Source: Photobacterium sp. TY1-4 (GTDB taxonomy: Bacteria; Pseudomonadota; Gammaproteobacteria; Enterobacterales; Vibrionaceae). Taken from it: a stretch of DNA of 64,000 nt. Shown piece after piece: positions 36,064 to 43,875 of this stretch. The notes beneath the pieces are model-generated. The model had not been told where the DNA came from. It did no database searches and saw nothing but the letters and a program-made list of their open reading frames with translations. Numbering within the stretch: position 1 is the stretch's first letter; each line of letters starts with the position of its first letter. The DNA is taken from assembly GCF_025398175.1 (NCBI RefSeq), contig NZ_CP099735.1:868001-932000 (forward strand), in the 5' to 3' direction. The translations under genes and the position numbers were made by a program.

Positions 36064-36230
36064 TGTAGATAATTTCGCAAGCCTTGCAAAAACTTTTTCT
36101 TAACATCTGACACCCCCTTCTTTTGTCAGCCACATCGTAACCCGCTGTCTTTATTGATAAATAATTCAAATCCCACAACTGGAATTATTTTTTGCCTTTT
36201 TTAAATGAAACTAAATTGTTAAAAAACCCT

Positions 36231-36288
36231 TTGCTTGTTTACACAATTTCCAATATAAGTATTTTTATATCTTATTTTTTGTACACAA
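36231..36288 (+). promoter_or_regulatory. aceB promoter with two related boxes
   Basis: -35 TTGCTT (36231-36236), 17-base spacer, -10 TATAAG (36254-36259). TTGTTTACACAA (36235-36246) overlaps the spacer and TTGTACACAA (36279-36288) lies just after the predicted start. Same arrangement as at gcl, with less perfect boxes. Confidence 0.55.
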
Positions 36289-36325
36289 AACCGTAAGATA
36301 TTGTTCAAAAGGAGACGACATACAT

Positions 36326-37951
36326 ATGCTTACACCAGAAAAAGACAAGGCACCGGGTGCCTGTTTAGCAGTACGGGGATCGACCGACAACGAGGAATAT
36401 CAGGCGATTCTGTCGCCGGAGGCGCTGGACTTCTTAGGGAAGCTGGTCAGTGAATTCGGTGAACGTCGCAATGGGCTGCTGGCTGAGCGCGATCGCAAGC
36501 AGCAACGCTTTGATGCCGGTGAACTACCGGACTTTCGTGAAGATACCCAGGCTATTCGAGACGACAAAAGCTGGCAGGTTGCCGCCATTCCACCAGCCCT
36601 TCAGGATCGCCGGGTGGAAATTACCGGGCCGGTTGATCGCAAAATGGTGATCAATGCGCTCAATTCCGGCGCCAAAGTTTTCATGTGCTGCTTTGAAGAT
36701 GCCTCTTCACCAACCTGGGAAAATATGGTTGAAGGGCAAATCAATCTGCGCGATGCCAACCGGGGCACCATCAGCTATCACGATAAACAAAAAGATAAAC
36801 ACTATATGCTGAATGACGACCCCGCCCTTCTGATTGCCCGTCCGCGAGGCCTGCACCTGCCGGAGCAATCAATCACATTCAATGGCCAGCCGATCCCGGG
36901 TTGCCTGATGGATTTCGCACTGTACTTTTTTCACAACTACCAGACTCGTGCCGACCAAGGCCACGGGGTGTACTACTACATTCCGAAGCTGGAAAGCATG
37001 GAAGAAGCGCAGTGGTGGGACGATGTGTTCCGCTTGACCGAAGATCACTTTGCCGTTGCACGCGGGACGATCCGGGCCACAGTGCTGATCGAAACCCTGC
37101 CCGCCGTATTCCAGATGGAAGAGATGCTGTATGCGATGAAAGATCACATCGTAGCGATGAACTGCGGCCGCTGGGACTATATTTTCAGCTACATCAAAAC
37201 CCTGAAAAAGCATCCCGATCGGATCCTGCCCGATCGCCACGGGATCGGCATGGATCAGCCGTTCCTCAACGCCTACAGTCAGCTGCTGGTGCGCACCTGC
37301 CACGCCCGCGGCGCCCTGGCGATGGGCGGCATGTCTGCCTTTATCCCAGCCAAAGATCCGGCCGAGATGGAAAAAGTTACCGCCAAGGTCATTGAAGACA
37401 AGGCGCGGGAAGCGCGCAACGGCCATGACGGCACCTGGGTTGCCCACCCGGCTTTGGTCGATCTGGCGATGTCGGTCTTTAACCCGTATCTGGATGGCCA
37501 GCCCAACCAGCTGAATTTCCAGAGTCCGACCCATCCGATCCCTGCTGAGTTGCTGCTGCAACCCTGCCCCGGCACCCGCGACGAAGCCGGGGTGCGGAAA
37601 AACATCCGGATTGCGCTCTATTACATCGAGGCCTGGATCCAGGGCATGGGTTGTGTGCCGATTTACGGCCTGATGGAAGATGCCGCCACCGCGGAAATCT
37701 CCCGCGCCAACATCTGGCAGTGGATCCATCATGGGATCACACTCGATGACGGGCAACGCTTTACGGCAGAACTCTTTCAGACCTGGCTCTATCAAGAGCT
37801 GGAGACCATAAAACAGGAAGTTGGTGATACGCGTTATGCTGCCGGTCGGTTTAAAGAAACCGCTGACCTTTTTTATAAACTGTCCACAGCTGACGCCTTC
37901 GCCAACTTCCTGACTCTACCCAGTTATGCGCTGCTGCAAGGAGCAGCTTGA
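36326..37951 (+). CDS. aceB: Malate synthase A
   Basis: 541 residues, the form A length. Condenses glyoxylate with acetyl-CoA to malate. Visible: VFMCCFEDASSPTWENM near residue 115, the ARPRGLHLPE stretch, and PDRHGIGMDQPFLNAY near 300. AAGGAG precedes the ATG. No aceA (isocitrate lyase) follows; its pairing with gcl suggests a role in disposing of purine-derived glyoxylate rather than only the glyoxylate shunt. A palindromic repeat begins exactly at its stop codon. Confidence 0.96.
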   Translation: MLTPEKDKAPGACLAVRGSTDNEEYQAILSPEALDFLGKLVSEFGERRNGLLAERDRKQQRFDAGELPDFREDTQAIRDDKSWQVAAIPPALQDRRVEITGPVDRKMVINALNSGAKVFMCCFEDASSPTWENMVEGQINLRDANRGTISYHDKQKDKHYMLNDDPALLIARPRGLHLPEQSITFNGQPIPGCLMDFALYFFHNYQTRADQGHGVYYYIPKLESMEEAQWWDDVFRLTEDHFAVARGTIRATVLIETLPAVFQMEEMLYAMKDHIVAMNCGRWDYIFSYIKTLKKHPDRILPDRHGIGMDQPFLNAYSQLLVRTCHARGALAMGGMSAFIPAKDPAEMEKVTAKVIEDKAREARNGHDGTWVAHPALVDLAMSVFNPYLDGQPNQLNFQSPTHPIPAELLLQPCPGTRDEAGVRKNIRIALYYIEAWIQGMGCVPIYGLMEDAATAEISRANIWQWIHHGITLDDGQRFTAELFQTWLYQELETIKQEVGDTRYAAGRFKETADLFYKLSTADAFANFLTLPSYALLQGAA

Positions 37952-38111
37952 TACCAATCGTAGTAAGTAACTGGTCATCCTAGCTTGTTAAAACGCTCGA
38001 TAACTGCGTTAGAATTTTTGATTGTAGAATAACTACTTATCAAAAAATTCTGCCTTGTTCTCAAGCGTTTTTCCTACGCTATTTCTAATCATTTACTTAC
38101 TGTGATTGGTA
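37952..38111 (-). repeat. 160-bp palindromic MITE-like element, copy 3 (inverted)
   Basis: Reverse-complement orientation relative to copies 1 and 2; ends TACCAATC...GATTGGTA. The first two bases, TA, overlap the TGATA at the aceB stop codon, and the element ends 25 bases before the next start codon, so it fills nearly the whole gap. Confidence 0.85.
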
Positions 38112-38136
38112 TAATTAACAGAAATCAGGAGTAAAC

Positions 38137-38574
38137 ATGGGAAGTTTAAGTCTACAACAAGCGTTAGCCATCACGCATGGCACCTTTGAGGCGGGCATCC
38201 AGTCGAACACGGCCCCGCTCACCGTCGCAGTGCTTGATAGCGGCGGAAAACTCATCTCGCTGCAACGCCAGGATGGGGCCAGTATGATGCGCCCGGACAT
38301 CGCCATCGCGAAAGCCTGGGGGGCACTGGCCCTGGGATGTTCATCGAGAAAACTGGCGCAAGATGCAGACGCTCGTCCCGCGTTTATTTCTGCCGTGAAC
38401 GTGCTCGCCCACGGCAACATGGTCCCGGTGCCCGGCGGCCTGTTGATCCGCGATGCCCAGCAAAATGTGGTCGGGGCCGTGGGCGTAAGCGGCGATCTGT
38501 CGGATATCGACGAACGATGCGCTCTCAACGGCATCGGGTTCGCCGACCTGTTCAGCGATGAATTCGCCGCCTGA
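38137..38574 (+). CDS. GlcG/HbpS-like (DUF336) protein
   Basis: 145 residues, HbpS/GlcG family: LTVAVLDSGGKLISLQRQDGA near residue 28, then PGGLLIRDAQQNVVGAVGVSGD near 95. Family members are small oligomeric proteins, some heme-binding, often beside glycolate or glyoxylate genes; the biochemical role is unclear. AGGAG precedes ATG. Placed after aceB and followed by a terminator, so it probably belongs to the glyoxylate module. Confidence 0.85.
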   Translation: MGSLSLQQALAITHGTFEAGIQSNTAPLTVAVLDSGGKLISLQRQDGASMMRPDIAIAKAWGALALGCSSRKLAQDADARPAFISAVNVLAHGNMVPVPGGLLIRDAQQNVVGAVGVSGDLSDIDERCALNGIGFADLFSDEFAA

Positions 38575-38621
38575 CATCCGCACATTCCCGCCACGTTCAG
38601 GGAAACCAAACCGTCATTACC

Positions 38622-38648
38622 AAGGCCGCATTGTGGCCTTTTCTTTTT
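38622..38648 (+). terminator. Terminator after the GlcG-like gene
   Basis: AAGGCC...GGCCTT followed by TTCTTTTT. Ends the aceB-glcG-like unit. Confidence 0.75.
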
Positions 38649-38841
38649 GGAATGGCTAAAGTTCGTTTTACTGGTTAAAACTAAACAGATAGCCCATTGG
38701 GGGTGAGTTCTCTTCCCCACGAGAACAGCTCTTACGGCCAATAATTTAGATATAATTACGGATTATATTCATTTTACTAATAGGCGTGATTTATAATGAC
38801 TCTGTTTTTATTCAGAAACCTATTATTTTCAGTGAGGATTA

Positions 38842-39108
38842 ATGCATATGAATAGTAATCAATCATCCGTTTTTTCGGAATTATTAAAAATTCATGTCGA
38901 GGCTGTCGCAGCCAACACGCGGTCGATTTACCATCAAACTGAGAATGCAGAAACCAAAAGAGCGATTGCTGCTGCATGTGCTTTAGAGCTCATCAAAAGT
39001 GAAGTGACAGGTTGCGAAACATCTAACCTGGAATACCTCCTTGATAACTTAAAACATTTCACGGACATGATCCAAAAAGCCCTTGAAGTGGCGGAAGATA
39101 AAAAATAA
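38842..39108 (+). CDS. Small hypothetical protein (88 residues)
   Basis: Not recognised. All-alpha by appearance, soluble, Ala/Glu/Lys-rich, with two cysteines; no signal peptide. GTGAGG is 6 bases before the chosen ATG; a second ATG two codons later is also possible. Single gene, AT-rich upstream region. Confidence 0.6.
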   Translation: MHMNSNQSSVFSELLKIHVEAVAANTRSIYHQTENAETKRAIAAACALELIKSEVTGCETSNLEYLLDNLKHFTDMIQKALEVAEDKK

Positions 39109-39237
39109 TTTCTGAGTTTTTTAATACTGAACGATGAATCACTGTATTAAATACTCCCCTATATTTACCGAAAACATTAATCATAAGGAATCATATGACC
39201 GTGAAAGTTGAATTTTTTGTCATTGACATCATTGTTA

Positions 39238-39900
39238 TTAATAAGCATACCAGAAAATAGCAAAAAAATGACATGCGGTACCGCCCATGACAAAAAGGTG
39301 CCAAAGCAAGTGCCCGTACAGTAAATGTGAATCGGTCGCAAAAAACACAACACCCAGCGTATAGGAGAGGCCACCGGCCAGTAGCCAGAGTATCCCCGCC
39401 ATGGGCACACTGGCCAGCATTGGCTCGAGAGCAAAGACAATCAGCCAGCCCATCAAGAGATAAAGGCCGGTTGATAAAACGGGGTGATTCAACCTTTGAA
39501 ATGTTTTCAGCATGACGCCGATAAAAGCAAGGAACCAGATCAGTGCGAAAAGCGTCCAGCCCAATGCGCCTTTCAATACCCCCAGGGTGAACGGCGTGTA
39601 TGTCCCTGCGATGAGTAAAAAAATTGCGGCGTGATCGATGATCCGAAAAATCCGCTTGGCCCGGCCCAAAGGCAGCGCATGATATATAGTTGAGGACAGG
39701 TATAGCAATATCGCCGTTGCGGAGAAAATACAGGCGCCGACCATGTATCCAATATCCCCTCGCCGGGCCGCATCGATGATCAGAAAAGGGGTTCCGACCA
39801 GCAGCCCGAGCAATGCGATGCCGTGGCTAATGCTGTTCGCAAGTTCTTCTTTTTTCAGTTGTCCTCGATTTGAATCAGCGTTCAGTATGCGTATATTCAT
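39238..39900 (-). CDS. HlyIII/PAQR-family membrane protein
   Basis: 220 residues, seven membrane segments. Family signature residues: EELANSISHGIALLG near the N-terminus, SSTIYHAL, RIIDHAAIFLLIAGTYTPF, and a terminal HLLWHLFVMGGTACHF carrying the metal-binding His. Bacterial members are called hemolysin III, but their physiological role is uncertain, probably a ceramidase-like membrane hydrolase. I chose ATG 39900 over a TTG 15 bases upstream; neither has a good ribosome site. Confidence 0.9.
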   Translation of the reverse strand: MNIRILNADSNRGQLKKEELANSISHGIALLGLLVGTPFLIIDAARRGDIGYMVGACIFSATAILLYLSSTIYHALPLGRAKRIFRIIDHAAIFLLIAGTYTPFTLGVLKGALGWTLFALIWFLAFIGVMLKTFQRLNHPVLSTGLYLLMGWLIVFALEPMLASVPMAGILWLLAGGLSYTLGVVFFATDSHLLYGHLLWHLFVMGGTACHFFAIFWYAY

Positions 39901-39986
39901 GGAATAACAAATCAATAGGAAGAAAGCCGACTATCATAAAACGCTGGTAGTCAGCTTCCTTAAATCAGCATAAGCAAGTGACGATA

Positions 39987-40136
39987 CTATTTGTGTTGCT
40001 TATCTGATGAAGACGTCTGTGGGTGTTCCTCTTTTTTACTCTCGCGAATCTGGTGATCATCCGTTCGTTTTTTTCCCGTGTCACGATCAACCTCATTTTT
40101 TTCATGCGAAAACATATTTTTAAGCCAATCAAACAT
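39987..40136 (-). CDS. Small charged hypothetical protein (49 residues)
   Basis: Begins MFDWLKNMFSHEKNEVDRDT and ends SSDKQHK. The N-terminus is amphipathic and the rest very rich in Lys, Glu, Asp and His, probably disordered. TAGGTG lies 7 bases before the ATG, and the composition is protein-like. No family recognised. It lies between the HlyIII gene and the hflK operon. Confidence 0.5.
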   Translation of the reverse strand: MFDWLKNMFSHEKNEVDRDTGKKRTDDHQIRESKKEEHPQTSSSDKQHK

Positions 40137-40389
40137 ATTATCACCTATCAACTATATTGATTTGACTATTTTAGGGATGGTTAAGGACTCTATGATTGTA
40201 GTTGTTCAGCGAAGTATCCGTTAGGGAAAGTCTGATAGATTCAGTAAACGCCTTTGCCTGAAAAAATCATACTGTTGCATATCAATTCCCCATTTTTCCT
40301 TCCATCACTTGAAAGATCTACCAAAGCAAACCAACCTTGAATAACCGTCTGTTGCTTTGCCGAATGATAGAATGATTAAGGGGGCACTC

Positions 40390-41472
40390 ATGCCAACAGA
40401 GACTGATCCCTCCTTTCCTCTGCCTCCTGACGGTCGGCCTGAGCCTAACTCACATTCGCCCCGCAACCTTAGCCGTCGCCTGAAACACAGAGCAAGCGTA
40501 ATGAAGCGTCTGCTTCCGAAAAGTAGTCTAAAAAGTGTGGCTTTGCTTTTCCTGGTTGTTATTGTTGCAATCAGTTCCTGGCAAGCTGTGTATACCGTAC
40601 CCAGCGATTCTGTGGCTGTGATACAACGTTTTGGTCAGTTTCGGTATGAAATACCGCCTGGCATACATCTCAAACTACCGCTCGGTGTTGATATGGCGAC
40701 GATTGTTCCTGTGAAGCGCCAGCTCAAACAAGAGTTTGGTTTCAGCACACCTGGTGCGAACAACCCTTATCAGAACACCTCTGAACGTGATGGTGAACTG
40801 GAAACTCAGATGGTAACCGGTGATTTAAACGCTGCATTGGTCGAATGGGTGGTTCAGTACCGCATCGCCGAACCGGTCAAGTTTCTCTTCGAAGTCCGCG
40901 ATCCCAGCGCTACCCTGCGGGACGTTTCTGAGTCAGTGATGCGGGAAGTGGTGGGTGACCGTACCGTAGACGAAGTGATCACGATCGGCCGGCAAGAGAT
41001 TGAATCTGAGGCACTCGTTAAGATGCAGGAGTTGGTCATTAAATACGCCATGGGGATTAATATTGACCAGGTTCAATTAAAGAATATTAACCCGCCCAAA
41101 CCGGTTCAGGAATCGTTTAACGAAGTCAACCAAGCGCAGCAGGAAAAAGAAAAGCTCATCAACGAGGCACGCCGGGATTACAATAAAGTGATCCCGTTGG
41201 CAGAAGGTGAAAAAGATCAGCGTATCCGAGAAGCGGATGGTTACCGGCTGAAACGAATCAATGAAGCTGAAGGGGATGCTGCCCGGTTCAATGCATTACT
41301 GATTCAATATAACAAAGCACCTGAAGTGACCCGCCGACGAATCTATATTGAAACGATGCAAGAAATTCTGCCATCTATGCATTCAAAAATTATTATTGAT
41401 GAACAAACCCACGGCATCTTACCTTTCCTTGATCTTCAGGATCAAACAGGAAAGCAAGGCGATCAACCATGA
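40390..41472 (+). CDS. hflK: HflK-type SPFH/stomatin protein
   Basis: 360 residues from ATG 40390, which has AAGGGGGC seven bases upstream. One N-terminal membrane segment (about residues 51-68, SVALLFLVVIVAISSWQAV) anchors a periplasmic SPFH domain (SDSVAVIQRFGQ...) and a long coiled coil rich in Glu/Lys/Arg (QAQQEKEKLINEARRDYNK). HflK with HflC forms a membrane cage that restrains the FtsH protease. The usual hflK lies in hfq-hflX-hflK-hflC; this copy is elsewhere and next to nhaA and acnA, so it is likely a paralogue. Confidence 0.88.
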   Translation: MPTETDPSFPLPPDGRPEPNSHSPRNLSRRLKHRASVMKRLLPKSSLKSVALLFLVVIVAISSWQAVYTVPSDSVAVIQRFGQFRYEIPPGIHLKLPLGVDMATIVPVKRQLKQEFGFSTPGANNPYQNTSERDGELETQMVTGDLNAALVEWVVQYRIAEPVKFLFEVRDPSATLRDVSESVMREVVGDRTVDEVITIGRQEIESEALVKMQELVIKYAMGINIDQVQLKNINPPKPVQESFNEVNQAQQEKEKLINEARRDYNKVIPLAEGEKDQRIREADGYRLKRINEAEGDAARFNALLIQYNKAPEVTRRRIYIETMQEILPSMHSKIIIDEQTHGILPFLDLQDQTGKQGDQP

Positions 41473-42464
41473 AGAAGTTTCTCCCGCCGATGGCCGTGAT
41501 ATTCCTCGTTTTCATCATGCTTGCCGTGAAAGGCACCCTTTATACGGTCAGCGAAGTCGAGCAGGTCATCATCACCCAATTTGGTAAACCGGTCGGCCTG
41601 CCGATCACCGACGCTGGGCTGAAGGTGAAAATGCCTTTTATCCAGGAGGTCAATACGATAGACAAGCGGATTCTGGAGTGGGACGGGAACCCCTCCGATA
41701 TGCCGACGAAGGATAAATTGTACATCTCGGTCGACTTGTTTGCGCGTTGGCGGATCACGGACCCTTTGCAGTATTTTCTTCGTTTACGCGATGAGCGCAG
41801 TGCGCAGTCCCGGCTGGATGACATTCTGGGCAGCGAAACACGCAACGCGGTGGCGAAACATGAATTGATTGAAATCATCCGAACCACCAAAGATCGGCTT
41901 CCTTTACGTGACGCATTGTTGACCGGCACGGAGCGAGACACGGCGATGGGGAATCTGGTGCCGATCCATAAGGGCCGCCAGGTTATAGAGGCTGAAATCT
42001 ACCAGGCCGCGACTGACAAAATCCGGGTCTTTGGTATCGAATTATTAGACATTCGCTTTAAACGGATTAACTACAACGCAAGTGTCAGGCCCAAAATCTA
42101 TGACCGGATGATCAGTGAGCGTCGCCAGATTGCCGAGCGATTCCTGTCGGAAGGCTATGGTGAAGCGGCCCGGATCCGGGGTGATCGCGTTCGTGATTTG
42201 AATAAGATCCAATCCGAAGCGTACCGCAAAGTGGAAGAAATTCGGGGTTTGGCCGACGCTAAAGCCGCAGCAATCTATGCACAGGCCTACAACCAGAGCG
42301 CCCAGGCGGTCAGCCTGTATGAATTTACCCGAACGCTGCAAGCCTACCAATCGATCATGGCAGAAAATACCACATTGGTGCTGTCCACGGAGAGTGACTT
42401 ATTTAAGTTTATGAAGAGAATAAACCCAGTGACGGACAATCAAACTGAATCTGAAAGTCCATGA
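41469..42464 (+). CDS. hflC: HflC-type SPFH protein
   Basis: 331 residues. One N-terminal membrane segment (MAVIFLVFIMLAVKGTLYTV), then YTVSEVEQVIITQFGKPVG and the SPFH domain, with RMISERRQIAERFLSEGYGEAARIRG beginning the coiled coil typical of HflC. Overlaps hflK by four bases (ATGA) and is itself overlapped by nhaA in the same way, so the three are translationally coupled. Confidence 0.9.
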   Translation: MKKFLPPMAVIFLVFIMLAVKGTLYTVSEVEQVIITQFGKPVGLPITDAGLKVKMPFIQEVNTIDKRILEWDGNPSDMPTKDKLYISVDLFARWRITDPLQYFLRLRDERSAQSRLDDILGSETRNAVAKHELIEIIRTTKDRLPLRDALLTGTERDTAMGNLVPIHKGRQVIEAEIYQAATDKIRVFGIELLDIRFKRINYNASVRPKIYDRMISERRQIAERFLSEGYGEAARIRGDRVRDLNKIQSEAYRKVEEIRGLADAKAAAIYAQAYNQSAQAVSLYEFTRTLQAYQSIMAENTTLVLSTESDLFKFMKRINPVTDNQTESESP

Positions 42465-43819
42465 AGAAAACAGCTTTTCGGGCCCATGAACGAGGGCATC
42501 CAACTCAATTGCCGAGCGAACATGTTGACTGGATCACTCAACCCGTTACCCGTTTTTTACGAATTGAGGCTGCTGCTGGTGCCGTACTTTTATTTTTCAC
42601 GCTGGTTGCTCTAGCCCTCTCGAACTCCCCATGGGCGGAGGATTTTCTGTCCCTGTGGGATACCCCCATCGGGATCACCGTCGGATCGCTTGAGTTTCAG
42701 CGTTCGCTTCAGGAATGGATTAATGATGCCCTGATGACCTTGTTTTTCTTCTTGGTCGCATTGGAGCTGAAACGTGAAATCGTCTTGGGAGAATTAAAAA
42801 CCCCACGCTTAGCCATGCTGTCTATTTCAGGGGCAATCGGTGGCATGCTGGTTCCGGCATTGATCTATTTGCTATTTCAACTGGATCAGCCTGGGCAGCA
42901 TGGTTGGGGGATCGTAATGGCAACGGATACCGCATTTGTCATTGCCTGCCTCATTTTACTTGGCCCGCGCGTGCCAAAAAGTTTGCGGGTCTTTATGCTT
43001 TCTTTAGCGATCATCGATGACATTGGTGCCATTGTGGTCGTGGCCGTCGGTTACGGGGAAGAAATTCACTTTTATGCGATTGGGCTGGCCGTGATCGGAT
43101 TTATCGTGGTGAAGATCATGGCGGTGCTCGGTGTACGTAATCTCGCGGTCTATTTGTGCATCGGCGGCCTGATCTGGTTCGCGGTGGATGCCTCCGGGAT
43201 ACATCCGACAGTAATCGGCGTGGTCCTGGGGTTGATGACGCCGACGAGACGCTGGGTCAACGAGCAGCGGCTGTTGACCATCATGGAATGTGTCGTGCCG
43301 CCCCCCTTGCCCAACCAGCGTGATGTGCTTCACCTCGATCGGCAAGTCTTAAAAACTGCCGAGGCGGCAGCGCGCGAAGCCCTTTCACCGCTGGAGCGAT
43401 TGGAAATACTACTTCATCCCTGGGTTGGTTTTGTCATCATGCCTCTGTTTGCCTTTGCAAATGCTGGTGTTCAGCTCTCTTTTTCAGAACTGTCCGGCTC
43501 CTTGTACATAGCTATTTTTGCCGGTCTCGTCATCGGTAAACCCATTGGTATCATCTTATTTTGCGGGTTGGCAACACTCCTCAAACTGGCTGTACGACCG
43601 CCAGAGCTGCCTTGGCTCTATCTTGTTGCGGGTGGAATGCTTGCCGGGATCGGATTCACCATGTCGTTATTTATTGCCCACTTGGCATTGAGCCCGGCGC
43701 TCGTTGATGTCGCAAAGCTGGGTATCTTATCCGCTTCCCTATTCTCAGCTCTGGCGGGAATGATGCTGCTCAGTTGGCTGTTAAAACGAGATGCCTCGTA
43801 CAAGGATAACCAAACATAA
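42461..43819 (+). CDS. nhaA: NhaA-type Na+/H+ antiporter
   Basis: 452 residues, about 12 membrane segments. Key acidic residues are present: the ion-binding pair in LAIIDDIGAI and Asp in MATDTAFV. Longer than the E. coli protein by about 60 residues, through an N-terminal cytoplasmic extension and a larger central loop (VPPPLPNQRDVLHLDRQ). Start overlaps the hflC stop by ATGA. Exchanges external protons for internal sodium at alkaline pH. Coupling to HflKC proteins is uncommon. Confidence 0.92.
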   Translation: MKKTAFRAHERGHPTQLPSEHVDWITQPVTRFLRIEAAAGAVLLFFTLVALALSNSPWAEDFLSLWDTPIGITVGSLEFQRSLQEWINDALMTLFFFLVALELKREIVLGELKTPRLAMLSISGAIGGMLVPALIYLLFQLDQPGQHGWGIVMATDTAFVIACLILLGPRVPKSLRVFMLSLAIIDDIGAIVVVAVGYGEEIHFYAIGLAVIGFIVVKIMAVLGVRNLAVYLCIGGLIWFAVDASGIHPTVIGVVLGLMTPTRRWVNEQRLLTIMECVVPPPLPNQRDVLHLDRQVLKTAEAAAREALSPLERLEILLHPWVGFVIMPLFAFANAGVQLSFSELSGSLYIAIFAGLVIGKPIGIILFCGLATLLKLAVRPPELPWLYLVAGGMLAGIGFTMSLFIAHLALSPALVDVAKLGILSASLFSALAGMMLLSWLLKRDASYKDNQT

Positions 43820-43875
43820 TGTTTACCGCGTAAAGGACATGCTGTTTTACATATATGGTTTCAGAGGAAACGAAG

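Noticed and set aside
36869..37795. 308-codon open frame antisense to aceB
   Set aside because: Shadow of a GC-rich coding region; malate synthase on the other strand is certain.
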